From NCBI RefSeq assembly GCF_963678635.1, contig NC_087069.1, positions 38,527,076-38,591,075 of the forward strand: DNA of 64,000 nucleotides, written 5' to 3'. Numbering within the stretch: the stretch's first letter is position 1; the number at the start of each line of letters is the position of its first letter. Source of the DNA: Symsagittifera roscoffensis (lineage: Eukaryota > Xenacoelomorpha > Acoela > Convolutidae). Shown piece by piece: positions 23,072 to 33,302 of the stretch. Under the pieces are notes generated by a model. The model did no database searches. It was not told the DNA's origin and was given only the letters and a program-made list of their open reading frames with translations. Position numbers and translations under genes: made by a program.

Positions 23072-23419
23072 CTACCCCTGTAAATAAGGGGTAAGTGTAG
23101 GGGCGAAGTGATGGTAAGAGAGGGATGAAAGAATGGTGAGAGTTTTCGGAAAGAATTTAGGAGGTGGGACAGAAAAAAATAAGTTTAAAACAAAACAACT
23201 GTTTACTGTAGTCAAATGTAAAGTACAATTTAGCGAATGCTCATAAATTTTGGTCATGTAAGGTAATTTGCATTCATCAGAAAAAGAAACTTTTGTTTTC
23301 GAACGGTCACAGATACCGAGGTCTGATAAAAATGACCAAATTTTCAACTTATTGAAAAAAGTCTTCTTTCTTCCTCCAAAATAAGCAATTTTTTCATGTC
23401 CCTGCCTTTTTGTTCCCAA
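23072..23419 (-). CDS. weak ORF, unrecognised
   Basis: A 115-codon frame on the minus strand starts at a TTG just after a stop, so it lacks an ATG near its beginning and would have to be an internal or terminal exon. The N-terminal half is basic and mixed (KRQGHEKIAYFGGRKKTFF). The C-terminal half is Pro/Ser/Thr/Leu-rich. No family is recognised. Its length is unusual for a chance frame in this window but not decisive. Confidence 0.25.
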   Translation of the reverse strand: MGTKRQGHEKIAYFGGRKKTFFNKLKIWSFLSDLGICDRSKTKVSFSDECKLPYMTKIYEHSLNCTLHLTTVNSCFVLNLFFSVPPPKFFPKTLTILSSLSYHHFAPTLTPYLQG

Positions 23420-24062
23420 TAGTCAGCGTCATGTCGCAAAATACAGGTTTTCTATGACCTTTCGATCCAATTGTGACCATTATACAAAAGTTCTTAAAGC
23501 CAAATAGTTTGCGTAATTCAGTCTATGAAAAAATTTTAGTCAATAAGTTTCATCGAATTACAAATTATGGCAAATTCACTAAAATATGGAAATTTTGAGC
23601 TGAAAACTATAACAAGCCTGTTTGTATCAGGGCGAAGCGCTGATATTTCGTTCCGGCTATTTTTAAAGATCTATGGAGCATTGTTCGTTTTAACGAAATT
23701 GATAAATTTTTTAATAAATTGAACAATTTTTTTCTAAGTTCAAAAAACATAAAACTTTTCAACAGTTTATTTGAAGGTGCAGTCAGAACATTCAGGGCTT
23801 CTCTCTGATATACGAGCAGTCTTGTTTGAAACTATAGTTTTAGAAGTTTTGAGTTCGGCGAGTTTGGAGATATTAATGCGTACAGCAAGTGTCGAAATAG
23901 TTCGAATTTGAGCTGAGGCAAATTAACTCGTCCAAATTATATTTATTATATAAGAAAAGCTTCTTTTCGTCTAAAATTTGGCGTATGGGAGGGGCTTCTG
24001 AGATTTAGATTTTTTCAGATTTTTTAAAGAATTTTTGATGATGTTTTAGATATTTTCGAATG

Positions 24063-24143
24063 TTCGGAATAATAAGGGAATAATGCTGAAAGGGAATAAT
24101 AAGGGAATAATGCTGAAAGGGAATAATAAGGGAATAATGCTTT
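24063..24143. repeat. 27-bp minisatellite, three units
   Basis: The unit GGAATAATGCTGAAAGG plus GAATAATAAG is repeated three times almost perfectly. Being 27 bp it is frame-neutral: on the minus strand an overlapping frame shows the 9-residue repeat ALFPYYSLS. It lies just downstream of the candidate terminal exon at 24241-24330 on that strand. Confidence 0.8.
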
Positions 24144-24240
24144 TTTTGTGTTCGGGTTGATAATAAAATGATAAAATGGTAGCTTAACCAAATTGCTGTC
24201 TGAAATACACCCTGAACCTCTTTTGGTTAACGTTTTAGTC

Positions 24241-24330
24241 TCATCGAAAGAAACTCTTAAAATAAAACTCAAGTATCCAATAATCATAAGGTAAGCCATT
24301 TGTATTCAATTTTGGCGGGTCTTCGTTTTG
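24241..24330 (-). CDS. candidate small terminal exon downstream of the basic-tail gene
   Basis: A very strong acceptor (CTTTTTTTGTCAG) opens onto 29 codons in phase 0 (QNEDPPKLNTNGLPYDYWIL...) and a TGA. The preceding exon on the same strand (24405-25124) ends in its own stop 75 bp upstream. This could therefore be an alternative last exon reached from an internal donor, or part of another gene. A second frame through the same DNA begins with an ATG at about 24299 and a hydrophobic stretch, so the reading frame is not certain. Confidence 0.33.
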   Translation of the reverse strand, partial: QNEDPPKLNTNGLPYDYWILEFYFKSFFR

Positions 24331-24404
24331 CTGACAAAAAAAGAAAAAATATAAACTTGCAATAATTAAACTTAGTTGAACGGAACAAATTGTGCTTCAG
24401 ATGT

Positions 24405-25124
24405 CTAAAAAGGACTGATTTTCCGGAAAAGTTTTCCAATTTTATGAAAAACTGTTTTCTTCTTCCTTCTCCTCCGTCTGTTTTTCTGCTTAATATCTAC
24501 TTTAATACTAGTTGTACTGGTCTTACTAAAAAGTTCTGTAGCTATTTTTTCAGTTGAGAATGTCCTAACGACAAATTGTGTTTTCGTTTTTTCAGTTGAC
24601 GTTGTCGGAAATTTTGTACCAAATGGTACATTAGCGCTTTCAACTTGCTGTGGGTACGTAATTTCTGTACTGGACAATTTTTTTTCTGGAAATGTAGGTT
24701 TAGTTTTTTGGTCGACTCTGAAGTCCTTCTTTTCGACGTTAAATGTAATATCCAGAAATCTGTTCTGTTGCGTTGCTTCTATCGAATCTTTTTCTGTAAA
24801 ACTCAACGTGTTTTCGCCCAATTTAGTTGAATTAAGAACACTTTCTGTCACAGGCGAAGGAACTACCGACATTTTATTTGCAACAGAAGAAGTTTTTGTC
24901 AAACGGACACCAGCTAGTTGTTTCGAGTCATTGTCAGGCACTTTGGGCATCGGGAGCTTCCTTGATGCTGCCTGATTAAATGGTTCAAATTGGTTCTGGT
25001 TAATACTTTGATGTCTGTTACTGCTTTTTAGGGTAGTTTGTTGAGACTTTTCTTTGGGATTTTTAGTTTTTGTTGTTGTTTTGTTCGGATGATCTTCTAC
25101 TGCTTTGTCGTACATCGAATGAAC
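24405..25124 (-). CDS. Ser/Thr/Lys-rich protein exon with strongly basic C-terminus
   Basis: The exon opens after a textbook acceptor (TTGTTTCCTCTATTTAAG). An ATG at 25115 gives 236 residues to a TAG. The hydrophobic residues readable before that ATG come from the polypyrimidine tract and should not be taken as a signal peptide. The protein is low in hydrophobics and rich in Ser, Thr, Lys, Asn and Gln (NKTTTKTKNPKEK; TSTEKTKTQFVVRTFSTEK), hence probably disordered. It ends in a basic segment NRRRRRKKK followed by an amphipathic FHKIGKLFRKI, which could be a nuclear-localisation or membrane/nucleic-acid binding tail. There is no recognised family. The acceptor directly before the first ATG could be cis- or trans-spliced. 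Confidence 0.55.
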   Translation of the reverse strand, partial: VHSMYDKAVEDHPNKTTTKTKNPKEKSQQTTLKSSNRHQSINQNQFEPFNQAASRKLPMPKVPDNDSKQLAGVRLTKTSSVANKMSVVPSPVTESVLNSTKLGENTLSFTEKDSIEATQQNRFLDITFNVEKKDFRVDQKTKPTFPEKKLSSTEITYPQQVESANVPFGTKFPTTSTEKTKTQFVVRTFSTEKIATELFSKTSTTSIKVDIKQKNRRRRRKKKTVFHKIGKLFRKISPF

Positions 25125-26034
25125 CTTAAATAGAGGAAACAATAATGCCAAAGACAAAGAAAATGATTAAACTAGATAAAGAGTAGTTAACTAAAATAGT
25201 CTAGCGGATTGTTTACTTTTCTGAAATTTGGCTTCAAAAAGCTGCTGAAAAGCTGCCGATATTGTTCAAAAAAATGATTAGCAAAAATTATTCGACAGCA
25301 TTTTTAAAAAAACTGGATGATGAGCAGATATTGAAAAAGGGTTTCGTGTATTTTTTTCGGAAAACTATCTCTAAAAAATTAAAAATTGTCGATATTTTTT
25401 TTCAAAAAATTATGTAACGTTTTTTTCTACCTCTTTTTAAATTAAATTGCTGCTTAACATTACGAAGTTGACCTGTGTAATTTGTGAACTGTTAGCTAAT
25501 TTCGCAATCTTACCGCTCTGTTCAATCTATCTTTGTTCTTGAGTTTCATTTAATTGTTCCAACAACAAATTGACAAGCTTGAAAAACTTTGTTATCATGT
25601 AATTTTTGTACCAAAAATTGAGTTTGAATTTGGTTAATAGAGGTTTTAATAAAATCAAGCAAGAGCCTGACAAAAATTACGGTATAAATATCAATTGAAC
25701 AGGTTATTATTTAAAAATTTATATGTTTATGCACAAGAAAAGTACCTGACCTTAAAACTGTTTGAGTTTCAAGTAAAAATAACCAAATTTTAGAAAAATG
25801 AATCGAAAGGTAAATTTTCTATTGCGCTGGGAGCTCTGAAATTGAACATTTAATTTTGAAACTAGAAGTCATTCATGTTTTTGGTGCTTGTAATTGGAGA
25901 GCGTTCTTTACCTAAATTTCAGCAGATGAAATTGAATTGAATTAAAAAATTGCAAATCTACCTGTAAGCGTTTTCCAATTCATTAAGATCAAACATTGTA
26001 ACTATCACAACATTTTAAGTTTTTTCCTTTTATA

Positions 26035-26250
26035 AAAAAAACAAACACATAATCACGAAAACTTATATCTCTTCAATACGTTCATGATTTCAATTATGGC
26101 CTCAGTTTTCAATAAACAAACACATAATCAGTTGTCAAAAAACAAACACATAATCAGTTGTTACAAAAAAAACAAACACATAATCACGAAAACTTATATC
26201 TTTTCAATACGTTCATGATTTCAATTATGGCCTCAGTTTTCTACAGTTTT
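26035..26250. repeat. ~85-bp direct repeat plus ACAAACACATAATCA motif
   Basis: The stretch AAACACATAATCACGAAAAC through ATTTCAATTATGGCCTCAG occurs at about 26035-26115 and again at about 26165-26245. The core ACAAACACATAATCA occurs four times (near 26040, 26117, 26142 and 26172). It looks like a local slippage or template-switch duplication. Confidence 0.85.
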
Positions 26251-26367
26251 CTGAGAGTAAAAACTGAATTTTTGAAATCTTGGTGCCGGAGAAAATTGTA
26301 TTCTGAGAACTTGAAACTGCCATCTCCCAACTTTTTAAGAATTCTTCAATTCTACAAATCTTCTTGA
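26246..26367 (+). CDS. candidate terminal exon, unrecognised
   Basis: An acceptor CAGTTTTCTACAG, located at the end of the second direct-repeat copy, is followed by a frame rich in basic and aromatic residues (FLRVKTEFLKSWCRRKLYS, then LPSPNFLRILQ) and a stop. The upstream direct repeat also reads open in the same frame. No start and no family are recognised. The alternative is a chance frame. Confidence 0.28.
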
Positions 26368-27510
26368 ACTTCGTTCTTTGTGTCAATTGTACTATTTTGT
26401 AATTGAGGGCATTTTGCTTTGCTTTTAAGCATCTAAATTGAAGATAAGCTTAAAAAGAAATCAAAAATAGACAAATTGCAGAAATCTATTTGAGCGACAA
26501 CGGACTTCAGGAATGAAAATTGACAGATATATATGTCAAATAAAAATTGAAGTATAAAAGGCAATTAATTGGCCTAAGTCGTCTTCAAATCCAAAAAGTC
26601 AGAAAACTGAAAATTTGTTTGTGAAAAATCATAAATAAGATTTTCTAAGTGTTTTCTTAATGATACGTATTTCGGGGAAAATCAAGTTTTCACAAACACT
26701 CTAGAAGTTTTTTCAACGACCATTTTTTGGAATTGTTTTTTTTGGGAAAAGGAAAATAAAGCGACCTTTTTAAAGATTGTTCTAAGTGGAAAAAATAGAG
26801 CAACGAAAGCGCAAAAAATAGAGCATCTTTTTCACGAGCCCTCATCGCACCTTGGATCATAAATTTTGATACAATTTTACGTTTTCAAGAAAACTTTTTT
26901 TTCTAGATAATTTCATCATTTTTCGATTCAATTTCTATAAAATAACTATAATGAAAACAATGCATGGTTGCGGCTTTGATGTCGCCTTTTTATGCTTGTT
27001 GTTTTTTTTTATACTCAAAACCTTTTAAAAAGTGTTTTTTCTTTAAATTTTTTTTGATAGTTGCACTTATTTACCTTGAGATTGACATTTAAAATAGGAT
27101 CTATGTGCCTCAATTAGCTGTATCATTTGCTGCAATTGATTTTTAATATGCCGAGAATTATTGCATGAAAAAACACGATGCGATGGAAAACTGCTGTTTT
27201 TTTTTCGTGGTTAGAAATAAGGTCTTACGTCACACTTCGACGCAAAAAATAATCAATTATTTAAATTTGTAAAGTTATCGAAATAATTTAACTAGCAGCC
27301 TCTTTGCAGAAATCTGATTTGTTCCGATTTCTCTGGAAAATTATTCCGTTTTTTTTAAAAATAACTGTGGAAACAAAATCAACGGATAAAATATGGTAAT
27401 TTAAGTGATTAAATCAAAAAAACTACGACGAGTTTTTCAAGTAATTTAATAATTATTTATATAGCTTCCAACTTCAAACTTAGTACGGCACCTTTTAGAT
27501 GAAGAGTAAT
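26368..27510. other. AT-rich non-coding stretch
   Basis: I see no exon with both a good splice site and a convincing frame, and no recognisable repeat except poly-T runs. Confidence 0.4.
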
Positions 27511-27514
27511 TCAA

Positions 27515-27730
27515 AACTGAGCCCTTTTTTCCTTTTCCCCAACCTAGCATTAGCATCAATTTTATGGTGTAACTTGTCGTTTTGCAAGGTTAGATATGAA
27601 AATCAAATTTGTTTGCCATGGTCTAATCATGCGACATGCCAATTTTCACGACAATTGGACGATGGCAAGTAATCTTTTACATATAAAAATGGGCGGTGAG
27701 AATGAGAGGGGGGCGGGAAAGGGTTCAAAA
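27515..27730. repeat. dispersed repeat C, isolated copy
   Basis: Carries the C-family words ATTTTATGGTGTAAC, CAAGGTTAGATATGAAAATC, TTTGCCATGGTCTAAT and CAATTGGACGATGG, ending in a G-rich GAGAGGGGGGCGGGAAAG. It matches 57.6-63.3 kb in order. Confidence 0.85.
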
Positions 27731-27854
27731 CTGGATCAATAGGTTTATATCTACTTGTTTCCGCTGGGAATTCTCAGAAACTAAAAAACCTTCTTTTGAA
27801 AATAGAAGTGACATTTTTTGCGCCGTTTGCTTTTTATTAGAGATCTTAGTTTGT

Positions 27855-28386
27855 CATTTTTGTTCCGACTTTTGAATCGAAAGTAACGGAATAATTGTGC
27901 TCGGGGTGGGTGTTTTTTTTTCTTCAGACAAATTTCGACTTTTTAACTAGCCATTTTTGACGGATTTTTTAAATATCATTCAAAAAGTATTGTTGTCCTG
28001 AGCTCAAATTTGAAAAGATATTCTACTTGTGATCATTTTTCGTAAAGTTATGTGGGTTTAAAGATTGCCATTTTGGCCAATTTGGGACAATTAACGCGCG
28101 ATATATTTCGCGCTATTAACGCGTAAGCGAGATTTAATCCGTCTTAAAAATCGTTCCAAATTGGTTCAAGGAAGATTATATGCCATAATTGATTTGTTAA
28201 TAGGAGCAAAATTTATCACTTTTTACTTATTATGGCGGGTGGAGGGATATTTTCAAAAAAAATTTCAAATTGAATTTTTTTTTTATTTTATTACATTTAC
28301 TTTTTTAATGTTATTACTGCTCCATAAAACCTTAAAAGGCAGTCGGAACATTCAGGGCTTCGCCCTGATACGAGCAGTCTTGTTAG
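27855..28386 (+). mobile_element. element E, full-length copy (hairpin at each end)
   Basis: The left end, GTTCCGACTTTTGAATCG, is followed by AAAGTAACGGAATAATTGTGC and CTCGGGGTGGG. The interior carries TAACGCGCGATATATTTCG, CGCTATTAACGCGTAAGCG and CGTTCCAAATTGGTTCAAGG. The right end is CAGGGCTTCGCCCTG, a perfect 6-bp-stem hairpin, then ATACGAGCAGTCTTGTT. The two ends are not inverted copies of each other. No transposase frame is present, so this is a non-autonomous element. More than ten copies or fragments occur between 23.6 and 46.5 kb. Confidence 0.85.
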
Positions 28387-28405
28387 AAATTTGATTTTAA
28401 TTGAA

Positions 28406-28504
28406 ATCAAATTTACACCACCGAAAATAAAATTAGAACGGGAACAACTATGCAGTTATCTCGAAAAGAACCAACTGACCTATTTAAAAAAACTCGCTTT
28501 CTAA
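28406..28504 (+). CDS. candidate short terminal exon
   Basis: Directly after the element E end, an open frame reads IKFTPPKIKLEREQLCSYLE and continues with NQLTYLKKLAF before a TAA. It has good coding-like composition and may be amphipathic helix. No confident acceptor bounds it, and it could be part of what the element inserted into. A second open stretch with an acceptor (CAGTGTTTCAG) lies at 28637-28731 (FNRELEIIGLNYTFCMHEL). Confidence 0.25.
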   Translation: MKFTPPKIKLEREQLCSYLEKNQLTYLKKLAF

Positions 28505-29019
28505 CTTAGTTTTTCTAACATCACACCGCCCCTATGATGATTTTTCAAATATCCATTGCAGTGATTGAAATAAAAAAATGTTGATGGATTTTAATGAACC
28601 ATTGAAGGTTAATGCGTTGATTTCAAATTGAAAACAGTGTTTCAGCTTCAATCGGGAGTTAGAAATTATCGGACTGAACTATACATTTTGCATGCATGAG
28701 TTAAGCCATCCTAGAAATGACTCCAAATTGAAAAAATAAAGAAGGAAATTTCGAAAAAAAAATTAATGTTTTTTTTTCAAGCTGTATTGTTTGTGCATAA
28801 AACGTTAAAAATGTTCATTTAAAAAGCCAGTAGCAACAAACAATCATCGTAGCTTTGTTTTTAACAATTTCGCTTGAATATTTGGTTGAAAAAATATAGC
28901 AGATAGTAGAATTTTTACATACTGTTCGGATGAGTTGTTTTCATTGGACCAAAAAGCGGCGGATGTTTTATCTGCGTATTTTAATGAGTTATTTATCTTC
29001 ACACTCTTTCATTACACAC

Positions 29020-29147
29020 CTCTCTATTCAAATCGTACAACCGTTCCTTGATGAGAACAACGTAAGATGACAGCTTCTCCATTGCCTTTTGAACTTCAAC
29101 TACATCGTTGTTATTTTCTCCAGGGTCCATTTTGACCGGTTGCTGAC
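29020..29147 (-). CDS. candidate first coding exon, helical N-terminus
   Basis: The acceptor AAATTTTCAG at 29148 is followed by a 17-base leader and an ATG at 29130. The exon reads MDPGENNNDVVEVQKAMEKL and continues as a heptad-like helix (SSYVVLIKERLYDLNRE) to a donor GAG|GTGTGT at 29019, phase 0. If the donor is not used, a stop follows six codons later. The first 37 codons have few Phe/Ile codons and look genuinely coding. An acceptor just upstream of the initiator ATG could reflect a leader intron or trans-splicing. I do not recognise the protein. Downstream exons were not found. Confidence 0.45.
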
Positions 29148-29179
29148 CTGAAAATTTGACTTTCCTTAATTATATACAA

Positions 29180-29315
29180 ATTTTCGAATATGTGTTTTTC
29201 TTAGAATTTACATTACGTGGGTGGCTTGAAGTGTTTTGCTCTCGTCGATCGAATATGTGTTTTTCTAAGAGTTTACTTTACGTGCGTGACTTGAAGTGTT
29301 TTGCTCTCGTTGACT
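29180..29315. repeat. two-unit ~68-bp tandem repeat
   Basis: CGAATATGTGTTTTTCTTAG through GCTTGAAGTGTTTTGCTCTCG is repeated with a few substitutions (GTGGGTGGCTTG against GTGCGTGACTTG). Confidence 0.85.
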
Positions 29316-29484
29316 TTTTTTGTTCATTTTGTTTCATAAAGTATTTTTCAAACTTACCAAGCAAAACTAACTAAGCATGAATTCTAACCAAGCAAAATGA
29401 ATTCTGTTAAGAAGTCATCAAAATTGAGCTCTCTTTTTTGATTCATTTGAAATGTTTTTTTTTATACATAAAAACAAGAATATA

Positions 29485-29700
29485 AACAACAAAAACTCTA
29501 TTTGAGTAAAAACAAGAAAAAACTCCTCGGGGTTTTTTTTATAAATAAAACGGATCGTCAGCTTTCATAATTTCATACTTTTTATTGAGTCAAACAACAA
29601 AAACTCTATTTGAGTCAAAACAAGAAAAAACTCCATAGGGTTTTGTCTTTTTTATAAATAAAACCGATCGTCAACTTTCATTGTTTCATACTTTTCATTA
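29485..29700. repeat. two-unit ~115-bp tandem repeat
   Basis: The unit carries AACAACAAAAACTCTATTTG, AACAAGAAAAAACTCC, an ATAAATAAAAC stretch and TTTCATACTTTT. Both copies are about 90 percent alike. Confidence 0.85.
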
Positions 29701-29724
29701 AAATTCCAGAACTTGGACATCACG

Positions 29725-30090
29725 AATCTGTGGTAAACCCAGTAGCGTGCCGAGGGGCGAGGGGGGGGGTTCTTTTAATTCTGGTTGCCATTTTTTTCTT
29801 AAGGGTCCCACTTTGCTGTATTTTTTTGCTGGCCAACATCAAAAGTTTTCTTAGGGCGCCTTGAAGGCCAGTATAACTAAACTTGAGGGGGCAGCGCGCG
29901 CCGAAAAAACGCATTTTATTTGAACCAATTTTTTTAGAAAGTGCTCAAAACGTCATTTTTAGCCTATTTTTTTCAAAAACCTGACTGCGGCGCAGAATTG
30001 GTCTACCTAAAAAAAAATTCGACAATATTATCAGTTTATTTTCGAAAAACTGCCCCCCCCCGCTAGAAAAATTTCTGCGCGCGTCATTGG
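29725..30090. repeat. dispersed repeat A
   Basis: Same order as the copy at 55795: AGTAGCGTGCCGAGGGG, GGTTGCCA, GCCAGTATAACTAAACTTGA, GGGGGCAGCGCGCGCCG, TAGCCTATTTTTTTCAAAAA and a C-run end. Confidence 0.85.
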
Positions 30091-31440
30091 GTATGGGTAA
30101 AAAAGAAATCGAAATTTTCCTGTTATCAAACTAGAAAATATATTTCAAGTTTTTATCAAAAAGTTTTGATGTTAAAGTTACTTTTCAGTATGTCCTTGTT
30201 AACATGTACGACTCTCTGCTCTGCATGGGTTCTAATGGGTACTCTAACCCGTTGAACTAATTTGAGAGTGGGACCCCCGACAACGCCCCTCCCCGCACCC
30301 ACACCTGGTTTGGGTTTGCGTCTGATTTCGTCTGTTTTCGGGTCTCTGAATACTAAAATGATTTAAACATGTCTCATTAAAGTTAACGAGCCTCATAAAA
30401 ACACAACATCAAACTTTCAACCTTAAATTCCAAAAAAAATCTCAAATAACAATGATGACCATAGGCTGATTATTTCTAAGGTAGCGAAATAGGATTTCAC
30501 TAACAATTTAACTGCAAAAATATTTCTAAGATTCAGTCTGCGACACTTTACATGAACTGTTCATCTCTTAAACTTATCTTGCTCAAAGTTTTTGTAATTG
30601 CTTCTACTGCAAACATTACTACTGTGCTAATTAATGAAACTAACAAATTATATTTCATCTTGAAACACTTTAATTTTCAGTTGAAAAATTTCAAAATAGA
30701 CTGACTTTGATTCTGATTGCGGAAGCATTCAATCTCAATTTCACATCGCAAAATCAGTATTTCTTTGTTAGAGGTTAAAATGAGACTAAGATAGGATACT
30801 GAAGAAAGACCAGCTTGACTTGAATATAACCGGAAGCACAATAAAAGAGACTCTATGATCTCCAGACGTCGTACCGGAACAGAAATTTAGTTTGAGAAGG
30901 TAACATTCAAGAACCATCTGAATACAAAATTCAACTATTAAAGTTTAAGAAGAAAAATTTATTAAATTTACCGTTTTAAAATACAAGCGTAAGTTATCAA
31001 AATTGGAAGCTGATCTGAAACAACAAATCGATAGAAAAACAGCATTTAAAGAAATTTTTTAATTCGATTTTTCAAAACTCAATTAAATTTCTTAAAGAAT
31101 TAACTTCTTACATTTTTAAGCTGAACAAGCTTCTCCTCGAGGCTATATGTCTAAACTTCACCTAGCTTTTTTGATAGATTAAATTATCAAAATCTACTGC
31201 TTAAGTATTTCAATACAATTTTTTTGATAAAATAGTTGCCCTGCGCAACAATGTGTTGTGTTCTTTCCTCAGATTCTTACAAAATGTTTTGTACAAAAAC
31301 TATAGTAGACACATTTTTCTAGACTGATTTAATTGAGATAAAATAGCGCCTGTTCAAGGAAATATGATGCCTGGATTGGGCCAAAATTGCTAGTCAAACA
31401 ATTTTCTTAGTTTGAAAAAAGCGGATCATACACTTTTCAT
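30091..31440. other. no supported gene
   Basis: AT-rich DNA with scattered short frames near 30780-30870 that I could not connect to splice sites. No repeat family was recognised. Confidence 0.4.
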
Positions 31441-31642
31441 CATTGCTAGGCCAAACTAAGTAATATGTGAATTGTAAGCGGATTCCGCGAAAAGGAAGAT
31501 CTATATGTTCTTCTTTCGATCTTTCGTTTTCATCAACCGTTCTGTGGAACAATTGAACATGTTTCAAGACGTGTCTCTTGATTCCAGAGACCGACAATCA
31601 CCAACTGTGCGCCTATCCAATGCACAGTTTGGCCTCGTAATG
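31441..31642. mobile_element. MITE family D, copy 3 (opposite orientation)
   Basis: Ends TGCACAGTTTGGCCTCGTAATG; the left end has decayed to CATTGCTAGGCCAAACT. The interior includes TGTGCGCCTATCCAATGC, the reverse complement of the copy at 4569. The minus-strand frames across it are spurious. Confidence 0.8.
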
Positions 31643-33300
31643 ATGCATTTCCATAACTACAGAAAATTGCATGAAAAGTAGATAGGTAGCAACTTTTTTT
31701 TATAATAAGTATTTGCATTTTTCCATAAACCAAAAAACTGCGAGTTTTTTGAGTTTGAAACTTTAAAGAATCGTGCCTTGCTGGAGGCATACAGAATTAA
31801 GCAACTAACAATGAATAGAGTTTTTGAGCGTTTTCGAAATAAATTATCTGGAGAAACGAAAAAAAAACCATTTTGTTTGTAGGACTGTGTTATGCACACA
31901 CGCACAAAAAAAGAATTTGGCAGGCAAAAAAAAATTTTAAAAAGTTTGTTTGAGTACAAATTCGTTTTGCGTTGAAAATTTACTTAAAAAAATCGTTAAG
32001 AAAATTTTGAAACTACTTAAGAAAACTTTTGTTGTCGCCATCAAAAAAATGCCAGTCAAACAATTTTCGTTTATGGAAATAGTATGATTAACTTTTCTTT
32101 TTCAGTTTTTTGATGTATGTTGACACCGTGCTTCATGCCAAAAAAATTTAAGTTTGTTTTTAATCACTTTTGCAAAAATGGATAAAAATTGTATGAGTAG
32201 CATTTTTTCATGGACTAAGTTATGAAATTGTTTTATCAGCATTTTCAGTCTAAGGAGGTCAAACCGACAATAACTTTCTAAATCCAGCTCAGAAACGTTT
32301 TGAATTGATCTGAGTCAAACTAGTTGAAGATTTGTAAAACAAAAACTCTATTTTGAAGTTCAGGCTTTTTTTGCTTTGCTTACGTCACTAAGCTTTATCT
32401 AGCACAAAAAAGATTGAAGGATGTCAACAAAAATGTGCGCCAACATAAGTTACGTTTTTCGAACTATTTTGTTTATCTCGTTTTAGAACTACAAATTGTT
32501 TGTGCTTGGCGGTTTTTTTTTCTAAACCTTCGATGTTTTGTTCTTTTTTTAATTATAGATTTTCTGTACAACTTTTTAGAAAAAAAAACAAAAAATTTTT
32601 GTTCGGCGAGGTTTTTGCCTTAGAATAATTTAGATTTTTCATCTAGTCTCATGAAGCATTTGCCAAGCTTTGAAACTGTTTGGATTTAATTTTGAGAATT
32701 TTTTTTCTTTAGCAAAAGTTCTCCTATCTCACAACTTTTCCTACAAGTAAGCTTGTACGAATTTTGAGAAAAAAAAGAAACATTTAAAACTAATCAGGAG
32801 ACATTTCTTGAAGTTCAGGGTTCTCACAACAAATATTTATTTTGAGAATTCACCCTTCAAAATCTTATAAGAAAGTTATAAGATTGGGGAGTTTTCCCAC
32901 AAATCTTATAGGAAGCTTTAAATAAGGGGAATTTTTTTATAAGATGGTCAACACGGGATATCCTAAATATCTATTTAAATATCATACTAAAATTAATCAA
33001 AATATGAGCTGAAACGTAACAAGAGGCTTCACCTCAGATTGTGTTTTTTAAGTAAAGGGAATGAAGAGTTTATTTTTGCACTAATAACACGTAAGCGGAG
33101 GCTTAAGGTAAAATTGTTCCAAATTGAAGTAACCTAAACAGTTAGCGATATTAAATAGTTCCTGCTAATACACTTCCTCTAAAAAAAAGGGCTGTTAAAA
33201 AGTCGATGTTGTTTTGGAGACAAAAAAAACCTAAAAACTGGAACAAATTTTGTTGGAACGAGACTGCTCGGTACAAGCTTCAAAGTTTTTGGAAAAGAAA
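31643..33300. other. no supported gene
   Basis: Long poly-T/A-rich DNA. A 69-codon frame at 32414-32623 is Phe/Leu-dominated and looks like translated poly-T. Short near-repeats of ATCTTATAAGAAAG lie near 32860-32945. Confidence 0.4.
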
Positions 33301-33302
33301 AT

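Noticed and set aside
25100-25157. Signal peptide before the Ser/Thr-rich protein (LALLFPLF)
   Set aside because: The hydrophobic residues are a translation of the splice-acceptor polypyrimidine tract and start at a TTG; the first ATG is after the acceptor.
29525-29545. ACTCCTCGGGGTTTTTTTT as an intrinsic terminator
   Set aside because: It resembles a bacterial terminator only by chance, in a eukaryotic tandem repeat.
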